A DNA stretch of 64,000 nucleotides from Priapulus caudatus (taxonomy: Eukaryota; Priapulida; Priapulimorpha; Priapulimorphida; Priapulidae). The notes beneath the pieces were generated by a model. The model made no database searches. It worked only from the letters and a program-made list of their open reading frames with translations, and was not told the origin of the DNA. A program made the position numbers and the translations under genes. Of the stretch, positions 13,301 to 25,100 are shown in pieces; the first letter of the stretch is position 1, and the number at the start of each line of letters is the position of its first letter. The stretch lies in contig NW_014577625.1 in assembly GCF_000485595.1 (NCBI RefSeq), positions 116,647 to 180,646 on the forward strand, written 5' to 3'.

Positions 13301-16300
13301 ATATAAACTCGGGGCACCTGCGCTGCGAGCGAAGAACGCGAAGTCGAAAAGTACTTTGACAAAATTATGCGGTGCAGACGGTTCCGAGGGAGGCGGTTGA
13401 GTCTAATTATCACAGAACCTCATATCACCTAATTCAAATTCTCTGTTAGCAAATATGGAAGTGTAGTCGAGAATTTGAATGATTAATTCGGGTGCAGTCA
13501 GTTTCCTAACTAAGTTACTATATTACATCAACCTTACACGGTTTATGATATTTGCCTCTGTAAGTGTGTTATTGCCTCTGTAGTGTTTTGACAGTTTCAT
13601 GCACACCTCTTCCTGAGATTTTAATATTTTGTATTATGCCGCTGTCCATCTTTTTAGGTCCAGAAAGTAGTTAACCTGACATAAAAGTTTCGGCACTTTG
13701 TCGATTCGATTTCTGTCTTTAAAATTCACGTTTTATTACAGCTTAGCCTATACCATATAACACTGTCACTTGTTTGCACTTCAGCATAAAATAAACGCGT
13801 CGGCTACCTACCACAAAACGCGATGTCTGTGCGCACTCATGCAAGTTAACTCACGTGCAGTTGGCACCTTGTACATTCAAATTCCTGCAGTGCACAAAGG
13901 CTAGCGGCTGTACAAACAATAACTAAGCATTTCAAAAACTTGTTCCCATCGCACCGCGTTTGTGTGTTATGACCGTGTATGTGTACTCACGGCAACCTCG
14001 CTCTCACTGCCATTTTTAACAGCACCGTGACAAATCCATACACGGCTTTATGTCGGGCTATAGCCGCTATACAGCAGCCACTGTCGTGCACGTATGTGTG
14101 CTCTACACAGCTTTGAGTAATTACATACAAACGGACGCTTACTGCACACGCACACTAGCCTACATGATCATTTTAAATTTTATTATTTCCTTTGTAAGCT
14201 TCTTCGTTTAGTTTTACACGCGGCGCCAAAAAAGAAATTACCTTCGAAAAGAAAAAAGTTTATAAGAAGCTCATTCCTAAACCTAATACACTATACGAAC
14301 ATGTAATGTTTATAAATTTATAATTTGTATAAAACAAAATAATGTAATCATTGTTTAATACGATAAAATATGTAATTTTTCTTAATCTTAAATTTTATAC
14401 TTTTATTATTTCTTATTAAGTTTGGAGGTCAAATGTAAGGGTATCCTAGAACCTTTTTAACAGGAAATTGATAGACACATTTAAACTTTAACGTTAAATT
14501 TGTAAACATTAATACGTTTAACTTGGTGCATGTGCACAGTAGATTTAGATAATATTTAGATTTAAAGATGCGTGCATATATATACGCACCTTTAAATCTA
14601 AATATTATCTAAATCTACTGTGCACATGCACCAAGTTAAACGTATTAATGTTTAAAAATTTTACGTTAAAGTTATCCTGTATATTCTGTGTATCCACGAT
14701 TATAATTTTATATCACACCTAAATAACTGCCAGGAACTCTGTCACTCTTACTTCCTGTACTAACTACGTCATTTTAGCCATGGATACTTTCAAGAGCGTA
14801 TAAAGAAGAGCGTATACCTTCTTAATATAATACGCTCTTGATACTTTCGATAGAATGCACTGGCATTACACTGCATGGTCAGTGATGACTTCAACTGAGA
14901 GGGAAACGTCGGGATTTCATAATGTTACCACATGTAGAGCCTTAAATTCACATATTCTTTCATATTTGTGTTAAAATGTAGGCTAGCATTACATTCAAAA
15001 GATAGGAGAACTAACTTAATATCCTGTCTACGAATTCTATTCTGTTAACGAACGCAAGTTATAACGTTCGGCCACTCACAGGCTTCTACGCGATTCGACT
15101 TGGCCGTGCCTCGGGGTAGTAAGAATGCCGTCATAGTAGGTGAAATTCACCCACGTCACGTCTGCCTGAATGAATAGGACTCGGCAACACTTTTGCAAAG
15201 GCATTCGGCAGTTTTTCATCACACTACGGAAAACCTGTTCATCACACTGATAGCTATCAAACTACAAAGCCTTTAAGATTAGGAACACAATAGACCAGCG
15301 TGGCCATCTTTTCTTCAGCGATTTCATAAATGTTACACTCTGAAGGTATATATAATATATACTTAAAAATATGAATAATTCATGAACTTAAAGCAGCCGC
15401 AGAGCTGCCAACATAAAACCTTTGTGTATAATAGGAATTTGAATCTTTACAGGTAGGAATATTCTTCACCAAGTAGGAATTGCATGGGCAACAAGTCATT
15501 TAATCACAATACTACATAATTTTTAGTTCTACATCGATTAATAAATAAAATGCAATCATGTGCATACTCATTGTAGTGTAACAACAAACACAAAGACACA
15601 GGCATAGACAGTATAAGAATATTCTTAGTCTATGATACAGGCTATGAGAACAAAAATAATACAACGTACTGTACACTACATGCATAATCATTGGCCGAGT
15701 CTCCATTCCTGGACTAATAAGAACGCGTGTTGGTTACGTTATAGGTTACGTTCCTTAAGGGCCGAACACACTAGGCGATTTAATCGGGCGACTTTATCAC
15801 CCGATAATATCGCCCGATTCTATCGCGCGGGTCGAGTGGACACATCACGCGATTTTTGACGGCGAGTTCCTACTTCTTTATGTACGCTTTTGATATTATA
15901 TCCCTAATAGCAAGACTAATGTTCACAAGTCTATGTACCACGAAGTGGTATGTGTATAGGTATGTACTTACAAACTGTTTATACATGTAACATTCTGAAA
16001 AAAAAGTTTTAAAAAAAAAGTTCGAGTTGTACTCGGTCGTCCGATTTTCTACTCGATTAAATTAATCAACTCGGCAGCCCAAACGAGTAATATGATCGAC
16101 GAACTCGATTAATCGGAACACCACTAGTACAAATATAATGGGATCGTGACGACTTGTAGCGAAGCAACTTGTATTTTTGTACTAGTGCTTAATTTAGGCC
16201 TACAGTACGCGTGTATTGTTTATCAATTTTCCCCGGTCAATTACCGGTGACGCCGAGCTTCGCCGCCATCGAAACCTTCACAGCCTCCTTCTTCGTTCTG

Positions 16301-16710
16301 TCCCTGTACTCAGACAGGGTCATATCGTACAAGAGGGGCTTCGCCTCCCACAAAGTGATCAACTCTGCCACTTTGTCGTAGGACCACAATAGCTCCATGA
16401 AGTCTGCAATTAATTTTGTCTAATTACGTCAGTATCATTGAACAACTCTGATTGGCTGATGAATACTACAGACAGAATTGTACAATCGGGCGACTTTATC
16501 GCCGACCCGGACACACTAGGCTATATTTTATCGGGCGACTGAAATAATCGCCCGATAATATCAAAACGTTTTGATCGTTGCGATTAAATCGGGCGACTAA
16601 ATCGGCGGCGACTGACTGGACACACTAGCCTAGGCGATTTTCACCGCGATTTAGTCGCCCGACTAAGTCGCCCGATAAAATCGCCTAGCGTGTCTGGCCC
16701 TTTAGAAGTA

Positions 16711-16742
<32 letters not shown>

Positions 16743-19089
16743 GTACTTAAGCTTCCAGTAAAATGACCACTAGCTCCCATGGCAGGAGTGGCAATAATTA
16801 ACCAGGCAGTTTTTAAATCGAGATTGAATTGTTTTCTACTCATAATGGTCCAAAACCGTAGTGTGAGTGAATCGTGATGGCAGTATCATAGACTAAAATC
16901 GTACAAATTCCACCGAAATCAGAAAAGTTGGCAGCTCTGGAGCAGTATAGACGCACGATCTTGAAATAGTTAGCATTTACCGTATACATGTCTTAATTTG
17001 TTCATTTAATATATATAATACTGCCTAAGAAGGTCTTTCTATACAGTCACTCAGACTCCTGGGGCCCATATTCCGAAACAAAATTAGTCTTTTCCCATTG
17101 TCAGAAACAAATTTTAACATTAGCATGAACTTTTTCTCGCACACCAGAAACTTGTAACTTTACGATGTTTCTGTCAACAATCTACGAGAAAAGGGCAATG
17201 TTAAGACTAATTGTTTTTGATAATGGGCCCCTGTTAATTGCAAATCAAGGACTCTGACAGTAAAACACCACTGACCATTACTGACCACTGAACTAATTAA
17301 TAAAAATAAGACCGAAGCTATGTTGCTACTATTCTGCAGCTAATGCTGCAGCTCTGCAGCTAGTTCTGTAGCTGGTGCTGACGATGGTGTTATTTGCTGC
17401 TGTTGCGACACCCACTCGGCTTACTGCTGGTCCTATCTGTGATCATTCGCAATGCATGATACAACTAGAAAGGGCAGTTGTCGCCAACTACATGTATACC
17501 CCGTGTTCTCCCCAAGATGTGTAAGTATACGAAGTTTGGTCGCGCTAGGTCAATTAGGGCCCCGAGTTATAGAGTAGAAAGGAAAGATGATGAAGGTCAA
17601 GGTCAAGGTCAAGGTCAAGGTCAATGTCAAATAAAAGTTGCAATGCCCTGGTTTCGGTACGCGACACACCTTCTCCCCAAGATGTGTAAGTATACCAAGT
17701 TTGGTCGCGCTAGGTCAATTAGGGGCCCCGAGTTATAGAGCGGAAGGGAAATATGGTCAAGGTCAAGGTAAAGGTCTAATAAAGGTCGTAGTGACCTGGT
17801 TTTGGTACGCAACACACCTTCTCCCCAAGATGTGTAAGTATACCAAGTTTGGTAGCACTAGGTCAATTAGGGGCCGAGTTATAGAGCGGAAGGGAAATAT
17901 GATCAAGGTCAAGGTAAAGGTCAAATAAAGGTCGCAGTGACCAGGTTTTGGTACGCTGCGCACCTTCTCCCCAAGATGTGTAAGTATACCAAGTTTGGTA
18001 GCGCTAGGTCAATTAGGAGCCGAGTTATAGAGCGGAAGGGAAATTGTCTGCGGCGTCGACTGGGGAGACATGAAACCATATAGTATACCTGCCGACTTCG
18101 TCGCGGGGGATACAATTATATCTCCTTTTTGAAAACGTCAGCTGAGCTGCAGGGTATTATGAATTTAATGAACACATAATACACAAGGTATGTGGTTTAC
18201 ATACTGGCACAACAGACAGCACCTAAGCCCGGATATATACAAAAAGTTACTCATGAAATGGTACTCTGCAGTGTACCGATATCTTATTCAAATGACATTT
18301 CATTGTTCGATTTAATTGTAAAACTGGCACGTTCAAGTTTTCTATTTTTAGTTAAATACAGTCAACATTGAACTCTCCTAAGACTGACCATGCACTTAGT
18401 TCAGTTTTATGTGATGTTCGGTTTATAGGAAGCCTATTCCAGGCATATCTTACATATGTCTCAGATAGTGTTGGGACTTAAAAATCGTCCGGTTTAACGT
18501 CAGATTTGGTTTGGAGAGCTGACTACTACTACTACTTTTTTTAGATTCCCCCCTCATCTGCCTAGTATAAACACCATAGCGAAATCCTTATAGATTTCTG
18601 CCTCTTTCGTTGGCGGACACGCTATACAGGCGAGCAGACGGACCTTTGCACCATTCTACTAGCTACATCTGACCATGTCAGACGAGCTAAAAATTAAAGT
18701 ATTTAAAACTGTAAAACTGTACTGACAACGCATGTTCAATAATGGCTGAACATGCATGCACCCACGTGGCTGTATGCACACGAGGATACACATGCAGATT
18801 GCAGACACACGCAAGCGCGTCCATCACATTTAGAGAAGCCGCTATGGTTATATGCACTCGCAATGATGAGGTGGTAATTGCGAATTGGTTGGGAGTTATG
18901 GTGTTATAACAGACAGAAAACACTTAAACCAATAAGTCCCAGTCTACCAACGCGCGCCATGCAAACCATGGTAGTAACTCATTTTCGCGATATAACGCGT
19001 GTGCACGAGAGATAGATTGGAGGGTGGAAGGAAAGGAGGGAAGTAGGGGTGGGGGCGAGAGAGAGACGCACGTACAGACAGACATACAG

Positions 19090-19132
<43 letters not shown>

Positions 19133-22100
19133 CACACACGGCAGCACAGTCACTACGGGTAAGGGGGATTACAGTTTAAATTCAGATGCAATTTAACTTA
19201 CTGCTTACCTAGACTATGTTAACGAGGAAAGCTGGAACAGTATTTGTGAAAGTCTGAAGATCTTTTTTTGAGATATAAAATGTGATACGATAATGTAGAC
19301 AGGATTAAAAAAGCGCAATTAAACCAGAGTTTATTGGTTATTTTAGCTATGTAATCTATATGGCTCATCATTTAAATATGACTTTTACTACAATTCCAAC
19401 TTACCAAGTACAGCCTACTGATTTTTAGTTCAGACCAAAATAACTGGTTAACAATTCTAAATTACTTACGTACATAACAATATTATGTTACACTTTAAGT
19501 AAAATAAAGATTGAAAATTTAAATAATAATTTATTTAATAATAAAAATGCATTTTCAAATGTCAATGTCACTCATCTTAAGAACTACTACGCACTTCTAA
19601 TATGAGCCATTAGTATGAGCATTACAAACAAATAGAAACAATGAATAGCGAGGGTGTGAAAAGTTTACAAAGAATAATTTTCAAGGGAAAGTATAATAGA
19701 GATATATTGTGTTATAACTTATAAGTTATATATTGTGAGCAAAACAAATCCATACATAACAGCTGCAGCTGATTAATGAGAGAATAGTCTATTACACTAG
19801 TTACAGACAATACCATACAGTCAAGACATACAATACAAAAGGCCAGTACTGTGACACAACATAAAGTGAAAATTGTGAAAAGAAACATAGAATTAAAACA
19901 GATATTGTTACTTATTCCAAAATATGGTAATCTGACTTTTGACTCATGTTTGATCAGTGATCAATGAGTTTTCACTAAAAGTTTAATACTGCTAAGTTCT
20001 TGAACTCGCTATTTTACAACTCTCTGGCTTCTTTACAGACCATACAGAATGGCATAATTATATAATAATAACAATTAACAAGTTTAACGTATCATTGTGC
20101 CCAACCACAGTATATCATAATTGACATATAATCAATGAGTTTCACATTTTTAACAAAAGCCCCATAACATAAGAAAAGCAGAAATTGTCCTGAATTCTAC
20201 AAAGGAGACAATAGAGTGGGCTGAAATGAAAGTGGGCACTACAATTAACATTTCGATGGTGCATATATGCCTTTTGAAATTCATACCTATGCATTACACT
20301 ATCACCTCCATTACACAGATGCTTGCAAAATTAAGCCTCGATCGCTATCATTTTGCTACTTGAGAAAATAAAACTCCTTTCAAAGCAATTGTGAAAGGCA
20401 GAATAATAGACCTATTCAGCCCGTATTGTTATCCTAGGAAGCTTAAGCAGGATGGGAAGAATAGCGGCTGAAATACTGGTTTGGCAACTAAGAATTTGTA
20501 GCACTGAACATAAAAGCAGCAACCTCTGCGCTTTGTATTATATCTACAGTACGTTGAACATTCGCCTTTCTACTAATGGCAGGGTGGTGTGTTCTCACAA
20601 ATTGGGTGTGGGGCCGGCATATGACCATCAGTGTTCAATTAGCCGTGGTCATCCTCTATCTAAATTATTAAAATCTCATGTAACTCTAGATAGTACTGAC
20701 AGACTGTAATACATTGTAGTCCATCAAACATTTAAAATTTAAAATTCGTTGAGACACTGAGTGAATTAAATATGATACAAAGACGGTCTTTGTATAATAT
20801 TTAAGCTGCTTAAAAATAAACACTTACGGGCCATCATACACTTATCTCCTTCAAGAGCCCACTTTTATGAATTCTACAGGGAATGACGACCTAGATATAT
20901 AGAACACTATGTACAAAGTAAAATGGTAATTTAAGAGATGGTACACATTCAAATATACTACTGGACAAAATCTTGATAGTGTGATGAGATTAGTGGCATT
21001 AGATGAATATTAGTTGGTAATAATTACTGTATTTCATTCAATAGATTGTTAGTTGTAACATTCACAGTATTGTACAGATGCTACAGTGCTTGACACTCGG
21101 GCCAAAATGTTTTTTTGGGCCACCAGAAATTTATTTCTTTTGGCCCAAAATGAAAAGTGGTAGCCCAATTTTCCATTGGTATTTTTTTGGTTAAAATATA
21201 AATCATAACCATAACGACACAGTAATAAAATTATATGATACATCATACTTGTATGTATTGTGTATATGCAGTATTTGTATAGATGTGGCGCCAGCAACTT
21301 GTATGTATTGTATTGGTGATATGGGCCGGTGGCCTTCTTTACCTGAATAAAGAAAATTTAGTTAAACCGGTAACACGGCGTCCCATCGTCACATGTAACA
21401 CGGCTACACATCATGACATGTAACATGGCTTCACATGTAACACGGCTTAACCGGTAACACGGCTCACAGAAACACGTCACAGGTAACATGGTGTCGGAGG
21501 TAACACGTCATCACAGGTAACATGGCTTCACATGTAACACGGCTTCACCGGTAATACGGCGTCGCAGGAACACATTGCACAGGTAACACGGCGTCACAGG
21601 GAACATGGATCGTGGAGACGGCCGATGGTACGAATGTCAGGCGAGCGAAACGTGTTTTGTTCGACAGGGAATGCATGCCTCCTGGATCTGTCATTGTTGA
21701 TCAAGAACTCCCTAGAAGAAAGTCACAAATTCACAATAACTGGATATTTTTTCAAACCATATGAAATTATTTGTATACAATTTGTACAGAAGATCCTTCA
21801 TCTGTGGTAGTAAGGGTAGCGCAGGGTATTTTCCCCACAGTTCATCAGCGGAGCTCAATAAATGAATTCGCTGAGCGCAATGTATCACTATGGGTAAAAC
21901 AATTTAAACAAAATATATCAGTGCACAGTGGTAGTTAGATAAAGTATGTTGAAAACTATACCCGGAAGCATGATATAATTATATATTTATATACGTGATT
22001 GTAAACAGTGCTAGCAAGCACTACATGAATAAAACTATTGCCAGTATTGGCATTGCAACAAAACAGGTTGGAAGAATTTGCGGAGCAACGTGGACAAGAG

Positions 22101-25100
22101 AAGCGCCGGGAAACAATATACAGGAATGGACTACTGAAGGATATATATATGACTGAAAACATGATCCACACAGAGTATACAGGGGGAGAGTGATGATCTG
22201 CATAACATCGCTATACACTGACTGTGTGTTGGTACTGTCCTTTACATGCCATAGGCATAAAACATGAACTACCTCTCAAATGGTTTTGTGAAACTATATC
22301 ATACCTTTCAGGGTACTTTGGTAAACGAAAAAAGTGAACATTGCATGTTTATTCCTGACAATCGATTGTTACAATTTACGAAGAACAGTAGGCACCACCA
22401 TGGTTTCTCTAGTGCGGTGCCATGACGGCGTGACCACAAACTATAGATGGCGCTACCAGTTCAATTAAAAAATGGCTGCCAAATAGGAATTGCACTGAGT
22501 GACTATGCTCGTTGATTTTATTTTATATGCTCTGATCTCCCTTTACATAGGAAAGCAGTGTCCGCCAAGTGTTGCGATAAATCAAAATCTGAGCACTTGT
22601 TTTGCGCTGTGTTAACGCCGAACAGAAATTGTACTCGCCCAAAGATTTTATTTTGGGCCTGTAATATTTTGTTTTTGGTATTTTTTAATCGCCCAGCAGA
22701 GGTTTTGGTCGCCATTGACGACCGGGCGACCGGCTGTGTCGAGCACTGCAGCTAACATTCTTAATTTTACACAGCTGGGGTATATTATAATAAGCAACTT
22801 TGCAGGGAGTGCTGCTCTCTATACTTACAAGGGTTTCAATAAATATTACTGAGGTCAAGGCCTATTAGTATAAAAGTAGTAGGGAATACAAAACGAGGGC
22901 CACCAGGCCTCATGTAACGTTAAAAGCAACTACAGGCTGCAGGACAAATATCTGGCGTACAATTCAAGGAACTGAACTGACACAGCTGAAATCACTGTGC
23001 GCTGATAAATAAAACCACTGTAATCATCCCGGGTATAAGTAATACCCTGCATTAACTCTGGTCACGTATATTCAACCATTTATATGTAATTTGTTGATTA
23101 TTAACAATTTTCACATGTTATGACACAGAAAACCACACAGAACCCAATTCTTTTAAAGAATGAATATAGGGGTTTCTACCCCAAATCCCCTTTCCTGTGT
23201 TACATGATTTTAAATAATCAAAAACCAAGATTGACAGTGTGGTTGCACTCATATGCACATATTTACACCATGTTTACTGTAATCCAATTTGTACTCTGAA
23301 TGCCCTTATACCCATGTGAGATATTATATACAGACCTGTAATGTTTGCCATTCTTTACTTATATATTAGAGAAGATTTATGGATTACCTACATTTTTTGG
23401 CAGAGAAACCTTTTGCAGGAAGGCATCTAATTATGAGTTAATTGGACAACGTAATTTATGTAACAGAATGTCACATTACGAAGGTTTTTTTAAAGGAATA
23501 TACAGTATTTTCGTTATGCAAAGCAAATTACTGTACGAAAGTCGTGAGGTTAAAACATTGTAACATATTCAGCATAATAAATATATGTACATATAAGACA
23601 TATTCATTATACTGAATGTGTTACAACAGGGGTAGAAATTAACTTTTGAACACTGATGTCCAACGGACTCCCTACCCTCAAAAAGAGGGAGTCCGCAGTT
23701 TGAGGTTTAAAATTAAAGATATTTTAGCAATAACGCATGTGCTTATTTTTAAGATTCATGCAGTTGCACGTCTGCCAAATTTTCTTGGGACATTAGCTGA
23801 AAAAATACGGTAATTCCGCGAGGCCGTGCTCTGGAACGAACTAGTCAGTATCGCAGAATTTTCAGGGAGTCACACGGACACCTGCATGTGTCAAATCAAG
23901 GGAGTATTTGACTTCAGACTCCCGTTAATTTCGCACCCTGTTACAATGTTTCAACCTCACGACTTTACGTACAGTAATTTACTCTGCATAACGAAAATAC
24001 TTCTACACTAACGGCCATAAATCCAATGTACATATAAATATAAGACATTGGATTTATGGCCGTTAGTGTGGAAGCTCCAACATACATTTTGCACAAATTA
24101 CCATTGTTTATTTAACCCTACATGTCCATACTTATGAAAAGATAATATGTTTAGTGAAGCAGGGTAAACACGTGGAGAGAGTCGGATGTATGTGGAACGG
24201 GCCTTGGAGTGTCATATTTCATTTTGGCTGCTGTACATCATTGAACATCACAGCTGCACACAAGGTTGGAGAGAGAGCAAGGATCCCCAAAATACAGTTT
24301 GCACACAGCATGCCAGATTCCATAGACTGTAACTGACAATATAACTTACACATGTCACCAAACGTTTATGACTTTTTAAAATTTTGGGCATTAGAATTTA
24401 TGCCATAATATTGAAACATTGTATCAACACTTGGGAAACCTACCTATGTTTAAATTGGAGCTTTGCATGCATGCTAACGTAATTCTGAAATCTGTGATAC
24501 TCGGAGTATTAGCACGCAAACAAACATTTACTACAGAAGCAAATATACAAGCCAGGATGATCGCTACTTTTATAAATTTATGTTAATTAATAAGAAATAA
24601 GCTAGCTCTATTTTATGTAATTTTAAAACCCGGAATACCTATATGGACTAATTTTTGTTACAGAAACATACACACGATTGATACTTCTAGAGACTATTCA
24701 CGTGAATGAGTAATAATCAAGTTTTATCATCACTATGTAGTTTTTAGCCTGTATGATAGCAGTTTGCCTCCTCTGCTGAATTTATTATCAAAATGTACCG
24801 GCTATAAATTTATAATTTACATCCAAACATAACCATATCAATTAATATGAATTTATATGGTAACTGTTTATATAGAGCATTGTTGATGTTTTGATATTAG
24901 GGCACCCATAACACCACTGTTGTTGTGTACGTGACGGTGTTCTTAATTACATTGATATACACATATAGATCCATCACACTAATTAGGTAATATTCAACTG
25001 CTACATATTTAACTTACTAGGCATTTGCTGTATAATATAAAGTTCAGCACACAACCCTAAGATATGGGCTCTTCACTCCAGGAAATTCATGGGAACACTA

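Larger units (their letters stand above)
9396..14483. other. PSKH1 intron 1, left part
   Basis: No exon recognised. About 11870-12090 is GC- and CpG-richer than its surroundings (CGCGCGC, GGCGCGCC), which could mark a regulatory or alternative-promoter segment; nothing confirms that. Confidence 0.45.

Noticed and set aside
17520-18115. Several small frames of 62-96 codons
   Set aside because: All are the same satellite unit read in different frames.
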